In this document: in pieces, positions 47,101 to 58,527 of the stretch
Position numbering within the stretch: position 1 is the first letter of the stretch
Layout of the letters: every line of letters starts with the position of its first letter
NCBI GenBank assembly: GCA_012274445.1
Contig: JAAROD010000026.1
Location: 496,001-560,000, forward strand
DNA from: Sclerotiophoma versabilis
Lineage: Eukaryota > Ascomycota > Dothideomycetes > Pleosporales > Didymellaceae
Length of the DNA: 64,000 nt
Direction: 5' to 3'
Program-made: the position numbers and the translations under genes
The notes under the pieces: generated by a model
Told to the model about the DNA's origin: nothing
What the model saw: only the letters and a program-made list of their open reading frames with translations
Database searches by the model: none

Positions 47101-50100
47101 ACTGACCACAAGGGATAGCGAGCTGCCCCCTCCTACTGGCTAGCGCTTCCGCAAGCAGCCTTTTTTTTTTTTGCCGACTGTCGTCCACGATGCAACGCCA
47201 CGTTCGGATCCACTCGTCTCGTGGCACGGTGAAGAATACGTCATGAGGGTTTCTTTCCCGCGTTGCAGATTGCCGGACGGAGGCTGTCAGAGATAGGTGG
47301 CGCTTACCTTGCCAGGGCTGGCTCGAGAGTCAGCACACGCCTGCTGAAAACGGATCCTTGGAAATTGAACGGCTGGATGCACTTCTCAATCTCGATCGAT
47401 CAACCAAGAAAAGGTTAAACTACAGTTTCTTGGTGCATGCCTCTAAGCGTATTGTGATTGCCTTGTTTGTGTCATGCCTGATTGCGTCTGCGTCGAGCTG
47501 AAAACCCACGGTAAGATGCAGGCCAGAGTGCGCTGCCACGATCTGCTGCCGTTCGCAGACTTACAAATGAGATCGGCCACAATGGAGCGTAGGACATGAC
47601 AGGGTCAAGAGCCGGCGCTTACAAGGACACCGTCTGTCTCGTGATTAACAAGGTGGGACGGCTGCATTATAGTCTTCCATAGAAAACGGCCGAGGCCGAC
47701 TGCTGCAGTCATGCCGACTACTGTAAGTGATACGCGGGATGTGGGTGAAGTACGGGGTACAGGGCTCCCCATTGGTGTGTAGTGAATAATCCAAACAAGC
47801 GACGGTCAAGGCTAGTGTGCTGTCAGCAGCTGCGATCATTAATATGTGGCGCATGTTTATGGCAGTTTTGCAGGTTGTCTGGAGGATCAGAGGCCATATC
47901 TTACGCCCACCCTCTTGTCTTGTTGTGCGATGAATGTACGAGATGAAAAGATTGATTGCAACGCGTCCACCCAAATGTGACTAGTACTGCAATGCTCTGC
48001 TGCCACTAGATGGACATTAGTGATGTACTATGTAAATCGACTGCAGTTATGATGGTCATACGTGCATGGCCACTTATGGTTTCCACACCCCCTTCTGGCG
48101 ACAAGACACCAGGCCCCTGACATGATCCGGTTCGTTTGAACCGCCAAAACTATCCTTGCGCCCGCGTTGGACCGCTGTCGATCATTTAGGCGGGATGCTA
48201 CCAGGGTTCTCGGTGCTTCGGCCGCATCTGCTCAAGCCACGCCACGGGAATTTCTCGTTATCGAAAACGGTATTTCTGTTTCGGGCTTGGTCGCCGTGGG
48301 GTGGTTTAAGAACGCCTTGGTGGCCTTTTTTTTTTCCCGCTGAGATTGTGCTCAACTGTCATCGTCGAGGCGAGTAATGCCAAGGGTTGATCAATAATAG
48401 CGGCAAGCTGCATTGTGAAGAATGGTGCACAAGCTGCTTTGTCACTGAGGCGCAGCCGTGATTTTCGTCATCTCTAATCTACTGAATGCAGCGCACCACA
48501 TCGCGATGATCGGAGTCAATACACTTACATTAGCGAGGGTGTCCGGCTGTCAAGGTACAAATGGCTGCCTATAATTATCTCAGGTTTTCGACGAGTAGCG
48601 TACATCAGTCGCAGACCGAGGCGTATTGGTTGTCGACCGACAAGCAAAGGGAGCCTGCTGATGTTGCCGCGTCTCCCATGTGTTGAAGCAAGAGTCGGCT
48701 GAGATTCTCGATTCGTCTGCTTTTTGTGTGCCTCCCGAGCGAATATGGCCGGTGGCTCGGTGTCAGCAGCCTACGGGTAGTTTCAAAAGCTCGGTGATCC
48801 ACAGCGACGGTGAGGTGGTGCTCTTGCCCATAGCTGACCTAACCAAAACAGGAACGCCAGGTTCGCCTGTCACATAAGGGGGGGCCTGGGCGTCCGCAGT
48901 GACGGCACATGCTCCTGTGTTGAAGGGTGGACCGTCGAGGGGTGAAGCGCTGACGACTGGGTGCTTAGACTGCTTTCAGGCGCCTGTGGGTGAGGCTGAT
49001 GGCATGCACATGCGTTGTGCCGGGTGAATATGATGTGCTGATTGCTGCAATCTCCGCTAAGGTGCTGCCCGTTGGCTGTGTGACTTCAGCGGATGCAGAT
49101 GTCGATGCTGCATGCATCCTGGAAAGACCCATGTCATGCTTCGTTGTCCCCGTTGCAGGTGAGCACTGGCAGGGACAGGCTGGTTACATGTCGATTTCTG
49201 GAAGACGTTCGGCTGCAAGCTGGCCAATAGCCGGCGGAGCTGCGCCCACCCCAGATCGCGCTTGGGTACCCATGGGCCAGCAGCTTGGTTTGCCGGCGGC
49301 ACGCGCAACCAGGCGCTGGGTCGCGGGCGTGGTGGAGAGATGCCCCTCTGACAGTGGATTGTGATTGGCTTTTCGTACGGGCCTTCCGTTGAAGAGACGT
49401 CGCAGGGCAGGGGGATGACCTCGCTTCCCAGTCTATTCCGATTCCGAAACTAGGTACTGCACCTGCTCCCACCAAAGTTTGACCTTCCCACAGCCCCTTG
49501 ATATGGCGACCGGCGACTGGCGACTGGTGACTGGCGACTGACGATGGCGCCCAGCAACACGGCTTTCCGCTGGAAAACGCACCAACAATATTGTCCCGTC
49601 AGCAGCAACATCGTCTACGTGCGACTGACTTGACCCTGCTGTCCCAGTCTCGCCCAGCATCCTTCCACTTGTTGTGCGTCGTTGCTGGCGCGGCCAAAAC
49701 ATGACGCAGCCGACGCAGAAATCACCATGCACCGTCCTTCCTTCGTTGAACATGAATCTTCAGGGCTAGCAGACCGCCTGGAGGGCCCCATGCACACGAC
49801 ACTCCACCCTGGCTCGGGCCCAGCTGAGTCGCAAGTGTAAGTTCATCCTTCCGGAGCCTAGTCGCACTACCGCACCGTACTGTCACTCCGGTGGGTGCGG
49901 TAGCTTCCCTTGCTTGCTCGATGAGCCGGCCAACCTCCGCTGCATGGTTGCTCCGTTGCGCCATGATACATCGGTACCCGCCCTCGTCGAATGCTTTCCT
50001 TGTCCTGTGATTTGGTCATTCCTCGCGTTACTTTTCGTCGTCTGCATCCCATGCTTTGGATCATCGTTCCAGCCGTGCCACTCGGCCTAGTCGTCACAGC

Positions 50101-50471
50101 AGTCCCTCACCGAGCTATCCCTTGGTAGCTCCGTACGAAGTAGTCAAGAAGTTTCCGCTCCTTGTCTGCTTCCATTCTGGTAGTTCCTTGAGTTTCCACT
50201 AGCCTAGCCCTGGCATTTCTTGTACAGACCATGACTTGTGCCGCGACGTTGCCCATTCTCAATTTCCCCATACATCCTACCCAATCCGTCCATACCTCTT
50301 GGCACTCTATATACCTCTGTACTTCCCCCATGCCGGCCTACTCAAGCCGGACAAGTAAGACTGCAATGTATACGACTGCTGAATAGCAAACCCACGCAAA
50401 CCATCTCGACTTACAACAATACCATCTCCATCGTGCCTCATAGTGTGCACACCAACACATACGCACCCATC
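44162..50471. other. gene desert, 6.3 kb
   Basis: No supported gene on either strand. Open frames are below about 125 codons, overlapping, mostly without ATG. Homopolymer T runs occur near 47161 and 48328. A seven-base tandem repeat lies at 49505-49539. No transposase, reverse transcriptase or terminal repeat was recognised. Confidence 0.45.
49505..49539. repeat. GGCGACT heptamer tandem repeat
   Basis: Five head-to-tail copies of GGCGACT, two with one change (GGCGACC, GGTGACT), followed by a diverged sixth copy. Confidence 0.8.
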
Positions 50472-51536
50472 ATGTCCGCCCCAATGTACCATTCACAACT
50501 GCCTCGACGGACTTCACGAAGCTCAGGCACTCAGCCGTCCCGTTCTTCACGTGTCGAAAAGCCAAAGAGCCATCATAATAGCCCAAGGACCATGGAGAGG
50601 AGGAAAACGACCACAGAGCCCAAGCTATACGCAACACTAGACGATCATTACAAAATGATGTTCGGAATCGAGGATTCAGAAGAGGAGGTGGAGGAGCGTC
50701 CACAGCCGAGCAGGCCTGTGAGCTGGCACCCTTCCTCAAACCAGTGGTTTGCACCACGCTCGTCAGGATATGCAGCGTCTCCTTCACAGCAGGAATGGTC
50801 ATGGCACACGCCTTCCAGGAACTCGGGCCATGGATCTGATTTTTACTCTCTTTCCACGCGGAACTCCAGGTACGACTCGAATACGAACTACCAAACATAC
50901 CCTACCGGTTACGGAATGCACCGGGGGTCGGACGAGTCTGACTACAGCTGGCAAAGTGTTCCCCACCAGACGCAGTCCTACGCTCATTCCGCTCTCAACA
51001 CTCCTTCTACTGAACCGCTCCCCTGGTACCTGCAACAATGGGCTCAAAAGAATCAAGTGCAATCTTCCATGGAGTCGCGGAATGGATCTGCGGAATTTCT
51101 ACCCATCCAGCACCCCTCAGATCATGATGGCCAGATGGGTGCGGAAGACGACGGCAAGGAACTGGTGGGCATGGGTCTGTACGATGCCCCTGACCCAACA
51201 GCAACCTGGGGAGGTTTTGCAGAGGCAACAGGCAAAGGTCTGAAGCTCGAGGAGACCTGGCAACCACCTGAAGCCGAAGATGATGATGACGAAGATGATG
51301 CAAGCTCAGAAGGCAGTATGGGAGAACCTTCTCCACCACTGCCGGCAGCGGATCCACAAAGCCAGCAACTGCAGCTGCCAGTCCATGTCAAAGCACAAAC
51401 ACCTGGGAGCATGGAAGGCCAGAGCTTCTTCTTTGACGACGATGAGACAGTGTCGAAAGAGTGGTGGTTCCAGCAGTTGAAGCAGCCCAACATGCCAGTG
51501 CAGGACACTGGCCTTGGCTATGGCTGGCTTCGTTGA
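50472..51536 (+). CDS. disordered acidic hypothetical protein
   Basis: Intronless, 354 aa. The start is the first ATG of a frame that stays open further upstream with non-ATG codons only. The N-terminus is Arg/Ser-rich (SQLPRRTSRSSGTQPS), followed by KLYATLDDHYKMMFGIED and an acidic EEEVEE stretch. Short conserved-looking islands are PLPWYLQQWAQKNQVQ, GKELVGMGLYDAPD and KGLKLEETWQPPE, then an Asp/Glu tract. Near the end are SFFFDDDETVSKEWWFQQL and DTGLGYGWLR. No enzyme domain is visible. The island pattern suggests a conserved, unstudied ascomycete protein, perhaps a scaffold. Out-of-frame ATGs at 50330 and 50364 could form short upstream ORFs. Confidence 0.75.
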   Translation: MSAPMYHSQLPRRTSRSSGTQPSRSSRVEKPKSHHNSPRTMERRKTTTEPKLYATLDDHYKMMFGIEDSEEEVEERPQPSRPVSWHPSSNQWFAPRSSGYAASPSQQEWSWHTPSRNSGHGSDFYSLSTRNSRYDSNTNYQTYPTGYGMHRGSDESDYSWQSVPHQTQSYAHSALNTPSTEPLPWYLQQWAQKNQVQSSMESRNGSAEFLPIQHPSDHDGQMGAEDDGKELVGMGLYDAPDPTATWGGFAEATGKGLKLEETWQPPEAEDDDDEDDASSEGSMGEPSPPLPAADPQSQQLQLPVHVKAQTPGSMEGQSFFFDDDETVSKEWWFQQLKQPNMPVQDTGLGYGWLR

Positions 51537-52803
51537 ACACAGAACCGACACATTTTGGTGGTTTCTAGATTTTTAGCGATTCAATTCCGAACTTAGATTC
51601 TTTCCCAGATACCCAGTTGCCTTACGGCACCACATCGCTCGATAAGAGGTCAGATGAGATGTAAAATTAGATACAACATCAACACACAATAATAAGCACA
51701 AGCCAAACTCTACACTTGCCGTCTCCTGACTCCACAACTGCCGTGAAGACCTCCAGGGCTGATCAAAATCAGCTCCACATCTCGTTCAACAATTTTTCTG
51801 CACTTTGCACTCACGATTGCTGCTGCACATCCACAACCTTAGCATGCATGCGCAAACTCTGAGCTCATCTCCCCATTCCCCACTCAAATCCCAACCGTGG
51901 AAAGCATCCGGGACACGCTCACGGACATGTCCCCGCTGCAGGACCATTGCAACGTCAGCAGGAATCACAGCACCCGGACGCTCGCCGAAGACCCGGCAGG
52001 CTCGGTAGTACCAGCACGCCAAAACTGACCATCAATACGACCATTGACTTCTGCCGCATGCGTCTCACAAGCGACCAATGCACCACCGCGGAAACACTGT
52101 TTGCGGAATGCCGTTGAGGTTGAGCATGTCACTGCAGGCGATCTCGAGCTCTGCCGTACCTGCCGTACCCACCTCTGATTCATCGCCCACCTGCGTGCAG
52201 CAGCGAGTTAGTGCAAAGTAGAGGTGAAACCTTGTGCGCCTTGCACCGAGGCACACCAGCATCAGCGCACCGGCCCACAAATAACAACTTCATCTCCCAG
52301 CGCCGGAGCGCCGCGCCAGCACACTTCCGTCCCACGGTCCTCGCACGGCGACTATAGTAGCCCGCTTGCTTAGCGCAGCATCGACCGAAATAAGGTTCGC
52401 TATTCATACGCACAGAGGATAGAAAAGATTCCAGAAACCCAGTGCGACGGGACACCTCATTTGCGCTGGAGCGAGAGTCGAACCGAGAAGCGCCATGACG
52501 CCAGCCACACAAGTCGAATCAGTAGGCCCGAGCTCACTTCAGGGACGGGGCTTGTCCGGCGCGTTGTGAGGCCGCGCGCTCCGTGTTTGATGCTACGATT
52601 TTGTGAAAGCCTCCGAGGTCCGTTATCGATAGCAAACTGCGCATGGTAGTGTTTTTTGTTTCCTCTCTCGAAGAGGCGCGAAGTCACGTGCGAACGAAAA
52701 CCGCGTTAGTCTGCAATTCTCGCTCTGGCCAATCGTAGCATGCGTACGAATACTGCACGCGCGGAAACAAGTGAGACAACGATCGTGACTTGGCTGAGCT
52801 GTT
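51537..52803. other. intergenic
   Basis: No gene supported. A sequence near 52477 resembles a tRNA B box (GGTTCGACTC on the minus strand), but no cloverleaf forms around it. The last 100 bases are the Las1 promoter. Confidence 0.5.
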
Positions 52804-54601
52804 ATGGAGACGCACACGCACTTTGTTGTTACGCCGTGGCGCACCAGCCAGGAGCTGATCCAGCTTCGGCGAGACCTGTACCGACTCAACGACGACAATG
52901 TCGATCGAAGACAGGGTGCGGTGAATAAGGTTAGTTGAGGATAGTCCTAGGCGGCAGACGTTATAGGACGAAGGCTGATGAGAGGTAGATTTTGGCGTGG
53001 CGGGCGAGGAAAGAGAGCCTGCCACTGCTACTAGAATCGACAGCAGATATTGTCGATGTGATGCTTCAAGATGAGACAGGCACATTAAAGCACAACGCCA
53101 CGAGGTTGCTCTACGCAACTACCATCTCAAGGTAGGATCATCAACATTTTCACCCTGTGACTGTGCAAACTCACATCAACTTACCTTGCAAACACAACAC
53201 CGTTACTTCTCGTACTGTATTCTCCTTCATTATATGTCGACAGCATATGCTCGTTCATGCACCCAGATCCACTACATTCTTTCTCCAAATACAACATATC
53301 TGTTTTTTGCGATCCTCTTTGGAGAACAAAATGTCCACGCACATTCTTTCTCAGCCATCTCCACTCCTCATTCTTGCCACTGCCTCGAGTCTTACCACTA
53401 CATCTACAATCATTCTCTATCATTTTCACCTCCTCCACGGTTGGGTTTCGTTTCTCTCCAGCATTGAGTACCTAGACCACCTCCCCTAATATCCAACAGA
53501 TTCATCACCGGCTATCTCGACACTCAGATCGACCTCACACGCGATCGTCCATCATGGTTCCCACCAGGCAGATCACTCGAACCACCCTCCTCACTTCTCG
53601 AGGTGCGCCACTGCATCGTCCATCGCCACATGCCTTCCCTGGCTGAGCTCAAGCGCGCCGTACACACAGCTCTCGACTGGTTATGGGAGTGGTACTGGAG
53701 CCAACTCGAAGCCGCCTTTGGCCTGCCCACACCCTCTCCATTGAACGGCGAGGATGTAGGACTGGATGCTAGTGTCGCGGAGAAACTGCAGAACATACTC
53801 AAGACATACATTAAAGGCCGCAAACAAGAGATCAAGACAAAACGCAGGCCAGACCTGTGTACAGCAGCCAGCACCACGCTGTCGACATACAACCTCCGCT
53901 TCAGCCCCTCTGCGACCACGCTGCCCTCTACAATTACTCAGGCTGCGCTTATCCGCCTTCTAGTCGTGGAGAACCAGATCCTGCCAGCTGACAAAAAACT
54001 CGGATCTAGCATGTCCGGTGCCTTCCTGATCTGGACCCCATTGCTCCTCTCCTTCAGCGCCTCGAGCCCGTCGTTCTTCACAGATCTGCTCAAGATGGTT
54101 GTTGAGGAGATAAATCTCACGGATCGAAGGGACGAGCAGAGGGAGGGCATGTGTGAGTGGGCGGCGCATATGCTCACCTCGACTGGCTGGCAGATGGTAA
54201 GGGGGAGCAAAGAACGGGCGCTGAGGGAGAAGATGCTTGGTGATTGTATGACGGAGCTGGGCACGTGGAACCTAAAACTTGCAGAGAAGATTGTGGACAG
54301 TATGGATGAAGGGGAAGGCGAGCTGTGGCGGGCGATTCTGGATGCGAGTCGGAATGAGGCCGATAGTGAGGCCATGGTGGTTGATGAGGCTACGCAGACT
54401 AAAAAGGCAGAGAAGGATATCGAGATTGTTGTGGAGGTGGAGAAGGTTGTTGAGCCGCTGCCGGTGGAAGCTGCAAAATTAGTGGTAGCTTCTGGGTCCA
54501 GCGGAGTCAAGGAGAAGATCAAGGGGCCGCAGAAGGTGGTCGGTCTGTGGAAGCCAAAGCCCATTGGGTGGCTGCCTGACGGGTGGGATGAGGATGCGTG
54601 A
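52804..54601 (+). CDS. las1: Las1 pre-rRNA processing endoribonuclease
   Basis: Three exons, 52804-52929, 52989-53131 and 53500-54601, give 456 aa. The N-terminal HEPN nuclease domain starts with FVVTPWRTSQELIQLRRDLY, continues LPLLLESTADIVDVML and RFITGYLD across the second junction, and carries the RHxxxH catalytic motif as RHCIVH at 126-131 followed by PSLAELKRAVHTALDWLW. The C-terminal half is helical and charged and ends with GLWKPKPIGWLPDGW, the conserved Las1 tail. With the Grc3 kinase, Las1 cuts ITS2 during 60S ribosome maturation in the nucleus. The first two exons are short and the second intron is 368 nt, far longer than the local norm, so a reading of the large ORF alone would miss the N-terminal third of the nuclease domain. 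Confidence 0.9.
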
Positions 54602-55838
54602 AGACAGCACACCGAGGCAAAGGGCCGACATCGTATCTCTGCGGTATTCACGGGTGGGACGATTGTACGTGAAGGAAGCAAATTGGCAATGTCGACGAAA
54701 TGCCATGGTGATAGTTATCCATGGATGTACCGGTGAAATACGCCCAAGGGCGCGCCAAGCTATGTGCCATATCCACCATCCTTACACATGTTCAGTCACA
54801 GTTACCACTGTCAATGGTCATGTCTCGGAGTCTGTCTCCCGCTTCAATGGAAGTAGCGCGCAGCTCGAGACTGGTGATCTTGGCGAAGATAGCAGCATGA
54901 ATAGTCTCAAGGTTATTGCTACTATAAGAGCTCTGAGCAAAGTTGCGCACCACAGTCATCTCAATGCCAGACAGACAGTGAGCAAGCATATTTGACAGTA
55001 GAACAAGATGAAGGGGTACACTAAAGGAGAGCGGTGACAGCCTCCACGAGCATGTCCACTCTGGCAGTGATGTCGATGCGAAGTTACGAGATTCTAGCCT
55101 GGCCGTTACTAGTGGTGGCTTTGACTTTGGAATAGAAGTGCCGCTCGGCCGTTCGATCTTGACAACAAGCAATCGTATCGTGGTACATTAATAGTTTTCC
55201 TGGCAGGGTAACATTGATAAGATCAATAAATTAAAAAAAAAAACCACGTTCGCAGGGCCGCAACCTCATTGCCAGCCCAACCCCGTTGTTGCATGACGGC
55301 GCATCCTACGGTATTATGGGATTTACAGATACTGCGCTGGTGACTGGAACGGTGTTACGGAACTGATGGCAAGGAAAACGTCGTATCTTGGAGGCACTCA
55401 GATGCTTGAAAATCACGTCGTCCGTCGCGTATTGAGATTCTCATGTTGCAGAAACGCTGGAATGCAACAGCAGCAGATTCCACGTCCGAACCTTAAGCCT
55501 GGAGGTCTTGAGAACATTTTCCGGGATTCTAAAGAACTAAGTGTAATTGTTTGCCGTCTTCAGGCTGCTTGCGTATAAAGTAGCAGAATACAATTCGAGC
55601 GTGGGTTGACTGCCTCCTTGAAATTTGAATTTCCTGCTCGGATATCACTTTTTCGACAACATGAGAGTCTATCACGTATTGACACTCTATATTCGAGCGC
55701 TGCAAAGCATGTGCGCTTCCAGAAAGCTTGCCCTTGCTCAGGTGAGCTGAGGTTTTGTGCCTGCTCAGCCAGATCCCCGCGCGCTATGCAATTCGAGTAG
55801 GACGGAAATATCGTACAGTATACGAACGCAAAGTACTT
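54602..55838. other. intergenic (convergent 3' regions)
   Basis: Space between the convergent Las1 and Oac1-like genes. An 11-base A run lies near 55231-55243. No gene supported. Confidence 0.55.
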
Positions 55839-56926
55839 TTACATGGCCGCTTTGGTCCCTGTGAACCCTAATCGGTCTTCGACCCTGCGCATGTACTTGT
55901 TCGTCTGTTCGGCGAGGGTGAGTGTAAGGATCTGCCAACCGTTATCAATTTGGGCTCTAAAGTTTCGAGCGTGAAAACTCACTGTGTGCGGCAGGATGCG
56001 TGCAAGATGTGCAAAGTAACCTTTGTACATAGCCATGATGCCTTCTGTTTTGACTGTTCGGTAAAGACAGTCCAATGCTGAGCTGTAAAGGTTGCCAGTC
56101 TGGTTGTACATGCGCGACATGATGGTATCTGGAGGGTGCATGACGCAGCAGACAACGAAACCACTAGCCGTACTGCTGGCGATATGCAGAGGCATGCCCT
56201 CTTCCATTCCAAAGTGCTTCACCAGCCGTCTCTTTGCAAAAAAGTATGTTGGAAGCTGTACCGAGCTACCGAAACCGGTGCGCACCATCGCTGGCCCTAC
56301 ACCGCGGTAGAGACCCTTTATCCCTTCGCTCGAGTAAATTTTGCGCATACCATCGACGGCGCCTGTGTAGTTGTGCTGTGTGCCTACGGGTAGGAACGGC
56401 GAGTACGATTGCAGGCGCGTCTTGACGAGGAAGAAGGGCGAGCCGGCCGCGGCCCCGAGAATGCCTGATGCAGCGCCAGAGAAGATGTTGATGCCGAACG
56501 ATTGTACTGTAGGATCGTGGTAGATGGCCTTTGTGACACCTGCTCGTAGGGGCTCGTAGAAACCTAAGCGACATCCATTGAGGGTCATCTGGTAGACGTA
56601 GGCGCAGTTGATTCCACGGAGAAGGCCCCTAGGGCCTTCGTTTGAAAGGATAACTTTAACGCCATGGAACACACCCTTGTACATCCGCGGTGCGGCCTTT
56701 TTCGACTGCAGCTCTCCTTGTAGTTGTAATCTGTCTTTCCGTCAACGCTGCTCTGCTTTGCGCGCGTGGAATGGGTGCTCACCGAATCTTGACTGTCTCA
56801 AATCCGTGGGTAACCGTTACTGCACCGCATGCTGCGATTCCACCCGCAATGAACGACCTGGACGCGTCAAATTTTGCACAACACTTCGTGTGCCACCGGC
56901 GACACATACCCCAGCGTTGTCGACAT
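55839..56926 (-). CDS. oac1: mitochondrial carrier, Oac1-like (oxaloacetate/sulfate)
   Basis: Four exons on the minus strand, 56926-56910, 56857-56783, 56730-55983 and 55931-55839, with introns of 51-52 nt, give 310 aa. Three mitochondrial-carrier repeats are visible. The signature regions are HGFETVKIRLQLQGE, SPFFLVKTRLQSYS and HPPDTIMSRMYNQTG, and the GLLRGIN, GLYRGVG and AMYKGYF motifs follow each. Residues after the last splice (ILTLTLAEQTNKYMRRVE) match the Oac1 branch, which moves oxaloacetate, sulfate and related dicarboxylates across the inner mitochondrial membrane. The first exon is only 17 nt. In the last intron (51 nt, no stop) retention would insert 17 residues in frame. The first repeat has His instead of the usual Pro. 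Confidence 0.92.
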
Positions 56927-57357
56927 TTCGGTCCCTTTTGCGACAGCTCTTTGATATTCCCGGTTCCGGACGGGCCGTGTTCGAAGCTCCCTTTCACTCT
57001 GACGTATGGATGTCTCTTCAGCGACCGTAGGCGTGCTCGAACAGGGGCCGGAGGGGTTTCTAGATAGTGAAGATGGCTGATGTCAGCCAGTCGGTGTTAA
57101 TTGGGGATTGTCCTTGCAAGAGGGAGGCTTAGCATGAATAATCCGTATATTTCCTATGGCCGAGGTCGGAGCAGCGATGCAAGAGTGCCAAGCAGGGTCC
57201 ACCGCAACGATCTGCGCTCTCCCGCGGCTTAACATTTCGAAGCTCAGCGCGTCTGGTTGTAGACACGCGACGCGGTTCGAAGCTCAACCCAGGAAGGAAT
57301 ACGATGCTGTAGAGCTCTTTCCCAAGGTCGTACACATAGCACCGACCATTGCACACC
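56927..57357. other. divergent promoter region
   Basis: 431 bases between the head-to-head Oac1-like and Swd2-like genes, likely holding both promoters. No other feature seen. Confidence 0.6.
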
Positions 57358-58527
57358 ATGGTGACTGGATCCACGACGCCGGGCCCACCTCCCCCGCCTG
57401 CAGGGCCGCCGACACAGAAAGTGAGCGACGTCATATCGAGCTTCCGGCCAGCAAGAGTGAGCTTCAGTGCGTATCTGTCACGAGTCGCCTTACACTAACA
57501 ACTCGTTCAGCGCTTCAAGTCCGGCAGCTCGGGCACCTCCGTCACCTCTCTCGACTTCGACGATACAGGCGAGCTTGCCATTGTAGCTCGCGACGACGAC
57601 ACACTCCAGATTTACAACTGCAAAGAGGGAAAGCATGCGAAAGAGCTCAAGTCGCAGAAGTATGGCGTCCACCTTGCGCGCTTCTCACATCATGCGCAGA
57701 GCATCATCTACGCCAGTACAAAAGTTGATGACACACTGCGCTTCCTCTCCACACACGACAACTCGTACATCCGCTACTTCAAGGGCCATGAAGATACTGT
57801 GACCTCCATATCACTGTGTCCCTCGTCCGATACATTCCTCTCCTGCTCAGCAGACAACACAGTCCGCCTCTGGAACCTGCAGTCACCGAATCACGTTGGC
57901 CGACTGAATCTTCACAAGCCTTACCTTGCTACTTACGACCCTTCAGCGACAGTCATCGCCATCGCCTCAGCCGATACGCAGACTATACTGCTCTACGACG
58001 TACGCAACTACGACAAGCCCCCCTTTGCAACCTTCGACCTGCAGGAACTCGAGCAGCGGTTCCTTGGTGGACGAAAGGGCCAGTGGACTAAGATTGAGTT
58101 TACCAACGATGGAAAAAGCTTGATAGTCGCCACAAACGATAGCGGTCACTTCGTCCTCGATGCTTTCTCTGGTGACATCACACACTTCTGCTACCGCAAG
58201 GGAGGGCCTTCAGGGCGGCTTACACCTGGTGCGTCAAGTCCAGGCCACAACTCTCACAAGTCGAATGGCAACACTCCTGCTGTCGGCCAGGGCGATGTCT
58301 GTGTCACACCAGACGGTCAGTACCTGATTGGTGGTAGCGGCGAGGACGGGATTCTGGTATGGGACATCTCGAAACCAGCGGCGCCGAACAACGTACTGGA
58401 GCCTATGGAGAAGCTGCCAGGACATGGACAAGCGGCTGTCGTGGGCTACAACCCAAGGACAAATTTGCTGGCTAGTGCCGACCGAGATCTTTTCTTATGG
58501 CAACCAGACCCAGATTTGATGATCTGA
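57358..58527 (+). CDS. swd2: WD40 protein, Swd2/WDR82 homologue
   Basis: Two exons, 57358-57456 and 57511-58527, with a 54-nt intron, give 371 aa. A Pro-rich N-terminus leads to SFRPAR|RFKSG at the junction, then WD40 repeats: VTSLDFDDTGELAIVARDDD, the GHEDTVTSISLCPSSDTFLS block with NTVRLWNL, WTKIEFTNDGKSLIVATNDS, and CVTPDGQYLIGGSGEDG with ILVWDI. The last blade includes NLLASADRDLFLW. Order and loops match Swd2 of the Set1/COMPASS histone H3K4 methyltransferase, which in yeast is also shared with the cleavage/polyadenylation factor. Nuclear location is expected. Orthology is inferred from the repeat pattern. Confidence 0.88.

Noticed and set aside
52470..52500. B-box-like GGTTCGACTC on the minus strand suggesting a second tRNA
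   Set aside because: No A box, anticodon arm or acceptor pairing can be drawn around it.
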